Assembly (NCBI GenBank): GCA_019694345.1
Contig: JAIBCA010000047.1
Location: 1 to 64,000 of the forward strand
Length of the DNA: 64,000 nucleotides
Reading direction: 5' to 3'
Origin: Pyrinomonadaceae bacterium
GTDB taxonomy: Bacteria > Acidobacteriota > Blastocatellia > Pyrinomonadales > Pyrinomonadaceae
Position numbers and translations under genes: made by a program. The notes beneath the pieces were generated by a model. The model worked only from the letters and a program-made list of their open reading frames with translations. It made no database searches and was not told the origin of the DNA. Below, piece after piece: positions 46,435-54,705 of the stretch (positions within the stretch are counted from its first letter, which is position 1; each line of letters begins with the position of its first letter).

Positions 46435-47322
46435 TCAGAACGTGCGGTTTAGGGTGTGATCGACGATCTCGCTTAGGAGCGTCGTGTTTACCGCGAGCCG
46501 CCCCAGTTCCAACTTGGCATCGTTCGCCGCTTCCGATGCCAATTCGCGCGTACGCTCGATCCCGAAGTGGCCCGGATAGGTTGCCTTCTGAGCATTTTCA
46601 TCCTTCCCCGCAGTCTTACCAAGCGTTTCGGTGGTCTGAGTGATGTCGATAATGTCGTCAGTGATCTGAAAGAGCAGCCCGAGTTTTCCCGCAAATCGTT
46701 TGAGCGTAGCGACGTCTTCATCGACTGCCCCGCCGATCAGCCCACCAGACACTGCAGACGCGGCGATCAACGCCCCTGTTTTCCAGGAGTGGATGCGTTG
46801 CAGATGATCAAAATCAACGTCCCGACCCTCAGCATCCAGATCCATTTGCTGCCCTGCGACCATTCCCACCGGCGAGCCCGAGGCTTCGGCGATCATTGAT
46901 ATTAGCCGTGTCCGCACCTCAAAACTTAGTCCCTGGTCGTCGGCGATCGCCTTGAATGCCAGCGTCTGAAGAGCGTCACCGGCAAGTATCGCAGTCGCCT
47001 CGCCGTACTTTTTGTGACACGTCAAACGACCACGGCGAAGGTCATCGTCGTCCATCGCGGGTAGGTCGTCGTGGATCAGCGAAAATGTATGGATCAGTTC
47101 GATCGCGGCAGCCGTGCGCACCAACTTTTCTTCCTCTGCACCGAACGCAATGCCCGCTGCAAACAAGAGCGCCGGGCGAAAGCGCTTTCCGCCGGCGAAC
47201 AAACTCCATCTTATCGCCTCGTGCAGACGCACCGGCTCGATGTCGGCCGATGGCACTAGCCGATCCAGTACGGAATCCACGAGGTCTCGCGATTCGACAA
47301 TGAACTTTGACAGATCAACCAC
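46435..47322 (-). CDS. ispA: polyprenyl diphosphate synthase (farnesyl/geranylgeranyl type)
   Basis: A 295-residue trans-polyprenyl diphosphate synthase that condenses isopentenyl diphosphate with allylic diphosphates. The first aspartate-rich motif is DDLPAMDDDDLRRG (about 93-106), the second DDIID (about 222-226). Length matches FPP/short-chain synthases. It starts with GTG at 47322 (no strong ribosome binding site). It sits upstream of the exosortase gene with a 60-nt gap; its product can feed undecaprenyl carrier or quinone synthesis. Chain length of the product cannot be told from sequence. Confidence 0.93.
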   Translation of the reverse strand: MVDLSKFIVESRDLVDSVLDRLVPSADIEPVRLHEAIRWSLFAGGKRFRPALLFAAGIAFGAEEEKLVRTAAAIELIHTFSLIHDDLPAMDDDDLRRGRLTCHKKYGEATAILAGDALQTLAFKAIADDQGLSFEVRTRLISMIAEASGSPVGMVAGQQMDLDAEGRDVDFDHLQRIHSWKTGALIAASAVSGGLIGGAVDEDVATLKRFAGKLGLLFQITDDIIDITQTTETLGKTAGKDENAQKATYPGHFGIERTRELASEAANDAKLELGRLAVNTTLLSEIVDHTLNRTF

Positions 47323-47435
47323 CTGTTAGAAGGATATCTTTTTAATACGCATAGCCGCAAAGCTGACAACCTTTGTTTTGTTGACGGTTTGCCGTTTTTT
47401 AGATAGCGTTTAGTTTCTGAACCGATTACACTTCT

Positions 47436-47933
47436 ATGCCGATCACCAACGACGAGTTTCGAGCCGCCCTTTCAAAGTTTGCAAGCGGTATTACCGTTAT
47501 CACGACTCGCGATGCAGACGGCCGTCTGCATGGAATAACGGTTTCGGCGTTTGCGTCGGTCTCACTTGAACCGCCGATCGTGCTTGTCTGCATCGACAAT
47601 GCTACCGCAAGCCATTACGCTTTTGGTGAATCGGGCTTATTTGTCGCGAATATTCTGAAAAGCGATCAGATCGCCGTTTCGCAGCAATTCGCAAATCCAT
47701 TTCTTGATAAGTTCGACGGCGTCGGTTACGAACTGTCCGAAACGGGGATCCCAATCCTGGGTGGTACGTTGGCGTCGCTTGAATGCCGCATTTCCGATCC
47801 CGTCGTTAGAGGCGACCACACGGTCTTTTTTGGCGAGGTCGAAAGAGCGATCATAAATAGCGGCGAGCCGTTGACCTACTTTAACGGATCATATCGGCAC
47901 TTAGGGGCATTTCCGCCTGTGGATCACAACTGA
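47436..47933 (+). CDS. flavin reductase-like protein
   Basis: A 165-residue FMN-binding split-barrel protein of the flavin reductase (HpaC/FRP) domain family. Typical blocks are SGITVITTRDADGRLHGITVSAFASVSLEPP and TYFNGSYRHLGAF at the C-terminus. It may reduce free flavin with NAD(P)H for a two-component monooxygenase, though none adjoins it. Its coding end overlaps the convergent hslO by 10 bp. Confidence 0.88.
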   Translation: MPITNDEFRAALSKFASGITVITTRDADGRLHGITVSAFASVSLEPPIVLVCIDNATASHYAFGESGLFVANILKSDQIAVSQQFANPFLDKFDGVGYELSETGIPILGGTLASLECRISDPVVRGDHTVFFGEVERAIINSGEPLTYFNGSYRHLGAFPPVDHN

Positions 47934-48811
47934 ACCAACATCTGCCTGAGATCGTCGCCGGACACCACGAACGACTCATTGCAATAGCCGCAGTGCATTG
48001 TGGCCCCACCATCGTGTTCGATTATCGACTTGATCTCGTCACGGCCAAGCGACGCTATCGTCTTCAACGCTCTTTCATTGGAACAACTGCACTTAAAACT
48101 AACCGGTTTTTCGTACAGGATCTCGTAATCAATGACGCCGAGTGCGAGTTTGACGAGATCTTCCGTTCCGGCACCCTCCCTGATGGCCTCGGTAATATGC
48201 GGTGCATGGATGATCGTGTCTTCTATCATCGTGATGATATGGTCATTTGCCCCCGGCATCATCTGCACCAACACACCGCCCGATGCGGCAACAAAGGGTT
48301 CTCGGTTGTTCAGTAGAACACCGAGAAGAACGGCAGAGGGTATCTGTTCTGATTTGGCAAGGTAATAAGCCAGGTCTTCGGCGATCTCGCCCGATGTTAT
48401 CGGCACCGAACCGACATATGGTTCGTGCTTCATTCCGATCTTGACGCCCGCTTCACGGATCACGTGCAGCATTCCTTCCCCGACAATTCCACTGACATCA
48501 AACTTCCCGTTCGGCTTGAGTGGCACCTCCGCAAGGGGCTCTTTGACGAATCCGCGAACCTCACCAGCCGCGTTCGCCTCGGCGGTCACACCGCCTATCG
48601 GACCCGCACACTCTATTCGCGTCGTGAGGCGATCATCATTCTTTAACGTTGACCCGAGCAGCAGGGCTCCGGTCATCAGCCGTCCGAGTGCCGCGGAGGC
48701 AGTTGGCGATGTCCCGTGCCGGCGTATTGCCTCGGCTGTCGTATCGGTTGTAATGGCCGCTAGCACTCTGACTGTACCGTCAGCCGCAGTGCCGTGAATC
48801 AACTTGTCCAT
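47924..48811 (-). CDS. hslO: Hsp33 redox-regulated chaperone
   Basis: A 295-residue Hsp33, a holdase chaperone switched on by oxidation. The four zinc-binding cysteines are visible at the C-terminus as CxC (KCSCSNERAL) and CxxC (HCGYCNES), which form disulfides under oxidative stress. The N-terminal substrate domain includes GRLMTGALLLGSTLK and GPIGGVTAEANAAGEVRG. It is divergent from nrdJ across a 323-bp regulatory gap and overlaps the flavin reductase gene tail to tail. Confidence 0.95.
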   Translation of the reverse strand: MDKLIHGTAADGTVRVLAAITTDTTAEAIRRHGTSPTASAALGRLMTGALLLGSTLKNDDRLTTRIECAGPIGGVTAEANAAGEVRGFVKEPLAEVPLKPNGKFDVSGIVGEGMLHVIREAGVKIGMKHEPYVGSVPITSGEIAEDLAYYLAKSEQIPSAVLLGVLLNNREPFVAASGGVLVQMMPGANDHIITMIEDTIIHAPHITEAIREGAGTEDLVKLALGVIDYEILYEKPVSFKCSCSNERALKTIASLGRDEIKSIIEHDGGATMHCGYCNESFVVSGDDLRQMLVQL

Positions 48812-48922
48812 ACTATCGAGTGTCGATAAATGCGGCTGGGATTGTCAAATCTGCCGCGGAATCGCCATAAGTTAATAGTTTACATCAACTTATCCTCGTA
48901 GTTGTTGTAATGATTAACATTA

Positions 48923-48938
48923 CCACAACATATTGTGG
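48923..48938. promoter_or_regulatory. NrdR-box-like palindrome 1
   Basis: CCACAACATATTGTGG has perfectly paired 6-bp arms around CATA and fits the core of the NrdR-box consensus (ACAC[AT]ATATAT[AT]GTGT) at most conserved positions. NrdR represses ribonucleotide reductase genes. It lies just upstream of the candidate -35 element. Confidence 0.55.
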
Positions 48939-48966
48939 CCGATTTTTGTTGACAATCTCTTTCAGG

Positions 48967-48982
48967 GTGTGAGATATTGTGT
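48967..48982. promoter_or_regulatory. NrdR-box-like site 2
   Basis: GTGTGAGATATTGTGT has a well-matched right half (ATATTGTGT) and a weaker left half. It overlaps the candidate -10 element of the nrdJ promoter and starts 44 bp from box 1, about four helical turns, a usual arrangement for paired NrdR boxes though slightly off the 31-32 or 41-42 bp norm. Confidence 0.5.
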
Positions 48983-49134
48983 TCGTTTCGTTTCGGGCCC
49001 CTGACAAACACGTACCCCTGGCTGCCGCAAAATGTTAGGTTTTAACATTCCGGATTTTCGGCTCGAATGTTAAACTCTTGTTACAGAATACAAGCCGATT
49101 TTCAGATAGATTGATCAGAGGAGATTTTCAGCAA

Positions 49135-51639
49135 ATGAGCACAGTTACCGAATCCGCCGGCTTTTCGATCCAGCAAAATGGTAATGGCAATGGAGCTGCA
49201 GCAGCAGTCGGCCGCGACGTCGCGCCCCTTGGCCTTAACGCTCAGAAAGTCGTAACTCTCAGGTATTCACTTAAGGACGAGCATGGGAATGCGCTCGAGA
49301 CCTGGCCCGATATTGTCCGACGAGTTGTCGGCCATGTCTCTAAGGCCGAAACCGATCCGGCAAAACAGCATAGATTTTATGCGGATATGACGAACGTCAT
49401 GCTGGCACGAGAGTTCATTCCGAACACACCTTGTCTGGTAAACGCCGGAAAACCTAAAGGTCAACTTGCAGCGTGTTTTGTGCTAAACGTTCCTGATTCG
49501 ATCGAGGGGATAATGGAACACGCTCAAAACGTGGCGATCATCCACCAAACGGGCGGCGGTACGGGGATGACTTATGAGTTCCTTCGGCCGGCCGGCTCGA
49601 TGGTCAATTCAACTCGCGGTGTCGCTTCCGGACCTGTGAGTTTCATGAATATCGTGAATCAGACGACTGAGGTAGTTAAGCAGGGCGGCGTCCGTCGCGG
49701 TGCCAACATGGGAATTCTCAGTGTATCTCACCCTGACATTCTCAGGTTCATTCACGCCAAGAACGATCAATCGAGCTTGACCAATTTCAATATCTCGGTA
49801 ACGGTCACCGATCTATTTATGGACGCGGTGGATAGCGGCGTCTGGTTTCAAACCGAATTCAAGGGCGAGCCCTGGACTCAATCTGTATATGACGCTGTTA
49901 CGGGTCGTGATTACGCCGTCTACCGCCGTCCGGACGGATCGACCGTCACCTTTGCCGACAAACTAGCTTTTGAAACGGCTGACCTTACGGATTGTATTAT
50001 CGAAGAACCGCCGATGCCGGGAATGGTCTTCGCACCGGACATCTGGAACCGGATCATAGCCTCGGCCCACAAATACGCTGAGCCCGGCATCATATTCATT
50101 GACGAAGTTAACCGCCACAACCATCTGATGGCCTCGATGGGTCCGATTTACGCATGTAACCCGTGCGGCGAACAGCAGCTGCACTTTAACAACTCCTGCA
50201 ATCTCGGCTCGATCGATGTAGCAAAGTTCTTTACGACCATCAACGGCGAAGGCACCATCGATTGGGAACGCCTTTCGCACACGACTCATTTGAGCACTCG
50301 ATTCTTGGATAATGTCGTTGACGCGGGTTACTTTCCGCTGCCGGAAATAGACGATGTTGTTAAGCGGACCCGTCCGGTCGGTCTCGGAATTATGGGCTTT
50401 GCCGACCTATGCCTAAAGTTGGGCATTACCTACGGCAGCGACAAATCTTTGGTCCTGATGGAACGGCTCATGGGCTTCGTCCGACGCGAGTCTTGGCTCG
50501 CTTCGCTTAGCCTCGGACGCGAAAAAGGCGTATTCCCCGAGTTTGAAGCGAATCGCGAATCGTATTCGAAGTTCATTTATGACGAGATTGGGATCCCGCG
50601 CGACATTCCGTTGACACCGAGAAATTATGAGGTTACGACGATCGCCCCGACCGGGACTATATCGCTTGTCGCAGAAACATCGTCCGGCATCGAGCCCAAT
50701 TTCTCATGGGCGTACGTCCGTCAGGATACGCTCGGCACGAGGACGTACGTTCATACCGCCGCCGCAAAGGCACTTGGGATCGATGTTGATCAGACTGATG
50801 AAGCATCGATCAAATCGGCTGCAGAATATGTCGTCGAGCATGAGTCAGACTTGCCCGAGCAGTTCATTTCAGCGATGAGTATCAGTTCGCTAGATCATGT
50901 CAGGGTCCTGGCCGCTGCTCAGAAGCATGTAGACAATGCGATCTCGAAAACATGCAACGGATCTAATGACGACACCATTGAGTCTGTCGACGAACTTTAT
51001 CACCTTGCCAGAAAACTCGGCTGCAAGGCGGTCAGTTACTATCGCGACGGCAGCCGTGAGGGTCAGGTGCTGAACAGCATGAAGGCATCCTCCAATACTG
51101 GATCCAAGGAAGCGGCCGAAGCTGAGCACGAACCGGTTAAGATGGACGCAAACGTTGACTCCGCCCTTAGGGTCGAACGGCCCCGTGAATTGCAAGGTTC
51201 GACATGGCGAATACCGTTCGAAGGCCAGAACCTATACGTCACGGTCAACCACGACGGGCAGCGGATCCTCGAAGTGTTCGTTGCCGGACCGATAAGTGCT
51301 GGCGTCGGCCTATTGGCGTCAAAAATGCTCCGCGGCGGCTTTGACGCAAAGGACGTAGCTCGCAGCCTCAACAAGGTGACCGCGACCCACGCTGTTTGGT
51401 TCAACGAACGGTTGCTTACTTCGCCGGAACAGGCGGTAGCCGAATGTCTCTTGCTTATCGACCGGCGGCTGAAGAACCTCCCTGAATCGGAACGCGCGAT
51501 CGCCAAATCGATGGCGACTGAGACGTCAACGCCCTCCATGTCGTCAATGATAAGCGAGTGTCCCGAATGCGGCGGCCAACTTGAACACGTTTCCGGCTGT
51601 GATTCATGTCGCGACTGCGGATACTCAAAATGTAAGTAG
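49135..51639 (+). CDS. nrdJ: adenosylcobalamin-dependent (class II) ribonucleotide reductase
   Basis: NrdJ reduces ribonucleotides to deoxyribonucleotides with adenosylcobalamin, so no oxygen is needed. The 834-residue protein shows [20 protein letters not shown] (active-site loop and thiyl-radical region), [15 protein letters not shown] (phosphate-binding), and a C-terminal pair of zinc-like cysteine motifs ([25 protein letters not shown] region). The N-terminal low-complexity lead (about residues 10-35) is variable. The ATG at 49135 with AGAGGAG 11 nt upstream is chosen over a TTG at 49078. No nrdR or other nrd gene is in the window. Confidence 0.95.
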   Translation: MSTVTESAGFSIQQNGNGNGAAAAVGRDVAPLGLNAQKVVTLRYSLKDEHGNALETWPDIVRRVVGHVSKAETDPAKQHRFYADMTNVMLAREFIPNTPCLVNAGKPKGQLAACFVLNVPDSIEGIMEHAQNVAIIHQTGGGTGMTYEFLRPAGSMVNSTRGVASGPVSFMNIVNQTTEVVKQGGVRRGANMGILSVSHPDILRFIHAKNDQSSLTNFNISVTVTDLFMDAVDSGVWFQTEFKGEPWTQSVYDAVTGRDYAVYRRPDGSTVTFADKLAFETADLTDCIIEEPPMPGMVFAPDIWNRIIASAHKYAEPGIIFIDEVNRHNHLMASMGPIYACNPCGEQQLHFNNSCNLGSIDVAKFFTTINGEGTIDWERLSHTTHLSTRFLDNVVDAGYFPLPEIDDVVKRTRPVGLGIMGFADLCLKLGITYGSDKSLVLMERLMGFVRRESWLASLSLGREKGVFPEFEANRESYSKFIYDEIGIPRDIPLTPRNYEVTTIAPTGTISLVAETSSGIEPNFSWAYVRQDTLGTRTYVHTAAAKALGIDVDQTDEASIKSAAEYVVEHESDLPEQFISAMSISSLDHVRVLAAAQKHVDNAISKTCNGSNDDTIESVDELYHLARKLGCKAVSYYRDGSREGQVLNSMKASSNTGSKEAAEAEHEPVKMDANVDSALRVERPRELQGSTWRIPFEGQNLYVTVNHDGQRILEVFVAGPISAGVGLLASKMLRGGFDAKDVARSLNKVTATHAVWFNERLLTSPEQAVAECLLLIDRRLKNLPESERAIAKSMATETSTPSMSSMISECPECGGQLEHVSGCDSCRDCGYSKCK

Positions 51640-51662
51640 GCGTCGCGATAATAGAGCCAATG

Positions 51663-51700
51663 AAAATGCCGAGCAGTCCTGAAACTGCCCGGCATTTTTT
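51663..51700 (+). terminator. terminator after nrdJ, possibly bidirectional
   Basis: An imperfect stem GCCG-A-GCAGT / ACTGC-C-CGGC with a 6-nt loop is followed by TTTTTT on the plus strand and preceded by AAAA, so it could also serve the convergent peroxidase gene at 51726. It begins 24 nt after the nrdJ stop. Confidence 0.8.
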
Positions 51701-51725
51701 CATTTATCCAACTCCGAATTTCAAA

Positions 51726-54539
51726 CTATCGCACGAAAGCACCGGGCACCGGCTGGTCACCCGCCTGTCCAAACTGCTGGATCAAAGTCCCGGCGGTCGA
51801 CCTGGCCGCATACCAAGTTGAGTTTGATCCACGGAATACGGCCGCGTCGATCTTGCCGTCACCGTCATAATCGCCGGCAACTGGGACGTCGCCAGTGGTT
51901 CCGAACGGAAACGCGTAGAATGACAGATTCTCGCTCCTCAGGATAGTCCAAAAACCGGTCGACGGCCTGAAATAGGCAATGTCTGCCTTGCCGTCGCCCG
52001 TGAAGTCACCCGGAACGGTCTTGTCACCGCTTTGACCGAATTGTACCGCCAAGAGGCCCGCCGTACTTCGCTGTATCCACCATTGCCCGAGCGAGGGACG
52101 GAAAATACCGATGTCTGCCTTGCCGTCGCCGTCATAATCAGCCGCAACAGGCAGGTCCCCGGACGAACCGAATTGGGCGATCGTTGTACCTCCGCCCGAA
52201 TTCGAGATATACCATGTCGAGTTGGACGGACGGAAAATGCCGGCGTCGGCCTTGCCGTCTGCATCGTAGTCGGCCGAGACTGGTACATCACCATTCGCCC
52301 CGAACGGAAACGCGTAGAACGAGTAATCATCACTGCGAAGAACATACCAGAACCCGGTCGACGGCCGGAAAAACGCGATGTCGGTCTTGCCGTCGCCTGT
52401 ATAGTCGGCAGGCACTATCGTATCTGTCGACGAACCGAACTGCGTCGCCCCGTTTCCGCCTGTGGTGCTCTTCAAATACCACCATTCCCCTTGAGCAGGC
52501 CGAAATATTGAGAGATCTGTCTTGGTGTCACCGTCAAAATCGAAGGGCGTTCGCTGACCGGTCGACGATCCGAAGATCGTAAATTGAAAAACCTGGGACA
52601 CGGAAAAGCCGTTCACTGCAGCCGCGTCGGTCACGTACCAGCGACCATAAAAGGTCTGCCCGATCAGTACCGGATTGTTTGGGATGGGAAGGCTGACGGA
52701 CGCCGTTCCGTTCCCGCCGCCCGAACCGATCAAAGTAGTCTCGACCCGGGCAAACGATCCCGATGAGGGGATCGACGCTCCAAGCCCTGGGTCACTTGAG
52801 CTGATAACTAGAACGGCAGGCGATGCTCCGAGGGCATTTGAAACTGCCACCGTGAAACTCGGATTGCCAACTAACGGTGGTTCAATGGCCGTAACAAACG
52901 GTACCGCACCTCCCGTTCCTGCCCTTCCGCTTCCGGAAACGACGGGCACGCGGTTCGATTCGGAATAAAGTTGCGGGCGATCGAATGGGGGCAACTCATT
53001 TTGTACCCGGGGGTCGGTGAGTGGCCGCTTAAGAAATGCCGCAAGGTCCGACTTTTCCTGTGGGGTCATGTTCAACGGCCTAATAAGGTCGTGGTCAATA
53101 TTCGGTGCGTCAAAATCGCCGCCGCGGTTATAAAATTCTACGACGTCTTCGACTGTCGCGAAGCGTCCGTTGTGCATAAATGGCCCGCGTATCGAGAGAT
53201 TTCTGAGGTTCGGCGTCTTAAAGCTCCCGTTGTCGATCGTCTGATTTGTGATGCCCCCGCGACCAAGGTCTTCGCTTTGCGGCCGAACTCCAATGTTGTG
53301 AAACGCATGATCACTCAAAAGGGCTCCGTTGTGGCACGAGTTGCAGTTCCGATCGATAAACACATTCCGGCCGTTATTCTCCGGCTCTGTCAGAGGAGTG
53401 ATCCCCTGCAGGTCGAGGTCCAGCGGGGTCCGGTCCGAAAAAAGTGTCCGCTCGTGCGTTCCGATCGCCATCGCGATCCTTGCCGGAGTTACATCCGGGG
53501 TTCCAAATGCTTCCTCAAACAATTCCGGGTATGATCGCCCGCCGATCCATGCATTGAGTGCAGCCGGAACATTCGAGGCGAGAGCGAGTGGCTTTGACAC
53601 CTGCATGCGTGCGGCAACCTGTGTCCAATTTCGGTTACCGTGCGACATCTCAGCCGGCGAAAGCGGCGGGCCGAGTGATTGGCTTTCAAGCGCTGCCATC
53701 GACGCGATCAGTACAGAGTTGGTGATCGGGTCACGAAACGCGTCTGTTGCACGTCCATCCCAAAACAGTCCATTGGGTGCATAGCCGGCATTTAGATAAC
53801 TGGGAGATTTGCGCCCGGTAACCTGCTCCTTGAAACCGAAAAGTGCATTCCATGTATAGGTGCCGTCCAGGTTATTTTGCGGCACACCTGGCGACCCGAA
53901 CACGTCATCAAGCGTAGCAAACGTCGCGTCCGGCCCGGGGTTTATCCGCCTCGTGCCTGCAACCGCCGTACGTGGATCTGATCCGCCCGCGGCAGGCTGG
54001 TGACAAGTACCACACGAAACTGTGCGAGTCGAAGACATCTGTTCGTCCCAAAAGAGGGCCTTTCCAAGATACGCCTTTGCGGCAGTGACAGGATTCTCCG
54101 CCGATGCGGGCGGCGGTTCAAGCGGGTCAAAGATACCGGGAAATACCACGCCCACCGCACGAGATCCCTGATCGGGCAAACTCAGAAGGCTCGTCGCAGC
54201 TCCGTTTTCGGCTCTTACCCAATAGTAGTAGTTTTGCCCGGCCACGGCCGTTGCGTCGAAAAAGTAATTGGCTTGCGTTGTGCCGACATCGGTCGCAGTG
54301 CCGGGGTTGTTCGTCGAATTTCTGAAGATTCGATACAGTGTAGCTCCCCGCATCGTATGCCAATTGACCCCGACCTTGGTGACATAATTGTTGTCAGAAG
54401 CCGTAACACCGGTCGGCGCCGCGAGATCAATGGTCGGGCTCGCGCCGGTGACCCGGTGCGAAAAAGGCTGATCGAGGAAAAACAAAAGCGTAAAAAATGA
54501 AAAAACCGCAATGATCGAGATCTTGAACTTACTTTTCAT
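51726..54539 (-). CDS. di-heme cytochrome c peroxidase (MauG-like) fused to FG-GAP repeats
   Basis: A 937-residue exported protein. An N-terminal signal/anchor (about 7-25) is followed by a fibronectin type III-like domain (about 36-130; VTKVGVNWHTMRGATLYRIFR), then a di-heme peroxidase domain (about 130-530) with two c-type heme motifs, CGTCH (176-180) and CNSCH (399-403), and MauG/CCP landmarks (FWDGRATDAF, MHNGRFATVEDVVEFYNRGG). From about 660 to the end it has FG-GAP/VCBS units, each starting DYDGDGKADIGIFRPS-like with Asp-rich calcium-binding loops. The heme domain suggests peroxide reduction or protein oxidation outside the membrane; the repeats suggest adhesion or scaffolding. Confidence 0.9.
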   Translation of the reverse strand: MKSKFKISIIAVFSFFTLLFFLDQPFSHRVTGASPTIDLAAPTGVTASDNNYVTKVGVNWHTMRGATLYRIFRNSTNNPGTATDVGTTQANYFFDATAVAGQNYYYWVRAENGAATSLLSLPDQGSRAVGVVFPGIFDPLEPPPASAENPVTAAKAYLGKALFWDEQMSSTRTVSCGTCHQPAAGGSDPRTAVAGTRRINPGPDATFATLDDVFGSPGVPQNNLDGTYTWNALFGFKEQVTGRKSPSYLNAGYAPNGLFWDGRATDAFRDPITNSVLIASMAALESQSLGPPLSPAEMSHGNRNWTQVAARMQVSKPLALASNVPAALNAWIGGRSYPELFEEAFGTPDVTPARIAMAIGTHERTLFSDRTPLDLDLQGITPLTEPENNGRNVFIDRNCNSCHNGALLSDHAFHNIGVRPQSEDLGRGGITNQTIDNGSFKTPNLRNLSIRGPFMHNGRFATVEDVVEFYNRGGDFDAPNIDHDLIRPLNMTPQEKSDLAAFLKRPLTDPRVQNELPPFDRPQLYSESNRVPVVSGSGRAGTGGAVPFVTAIEPPLVGNPSFTVAVSNALGASPAVLVISSSDPGLGASIPSSGSFARVETTLIGSGGGNGTASVSLPIPNNPVLIGQTFYGRWYVTDAAAVNGFSVSQVFQFTIFGSSTGQRTPFDFDGDTKTDLSIFRPAQGEWWYLKSTTGGNGATQFGSSTDTIVPADYTGDGKTDIAFFRPSTGFWYVLRSDDYSFYAFPFGANGDVPVSADYDADGKADAGIFRPSNSTWYISNSGGGTTIAQFGSSGDLPVAADYDGDGKADIGIFRPSLGQWWIQRSTAGLLAVQFGQSGDKTVPGDFTGDGKADIAYFRPSTGFWTILRSENLSFYAFPFGTTGDVPVAGDYDGDGKIDAAVFRGSNSTWYAARSTAGTLIQQFGQAGDQPVPGAFVR

Positions 54540-54705
54540 AAACCACTTGCCAAAGATCCACCGGCGATCTGGGCCGCAATTGATCGAATTATGGATGCGC
54601 CGGAAGAAAAGATGATTTTATCATCACCGATACCAGCCTCCAAGCACATTATGCGAAAGGTATATTCGTTTTGATTGAGAGCTTTTTCGCGATAAACTCC
54701 AGCTA

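Larger units (their letters stand above)
48812..49134. promoter_or_regulatory. 323-bp divergent hslO/nrdJ regulatory region
   Basis: No gene is supported here. The gap holds an inverted repeat ATAAGTT/AACTTAT (48867-48893), possibly on the hslO side; two NrdR-box-like palindromes; a candidate promoter TTGACA (48949-48954) with GATATT (48973-48978); and four copies of AATGTTA/TAACATT (48915-48921, 49031-49037, 49043-49049, 49066-49072), two of them forming a hairpin with a 5-nt loop. The ribosome binding site AGAGGAG (49117-49123) precedes the ATG at 49135. A B12-box of the cobalamin riboswitch was looked for and not seen. Confidence 0.6.

Noticed and set aside
48983-49134. cobalamin riboswitch before nrdJ
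   Set aside because: The leader lacks a recognisable B12 box; only short palindromes and AATGTTA words are present.
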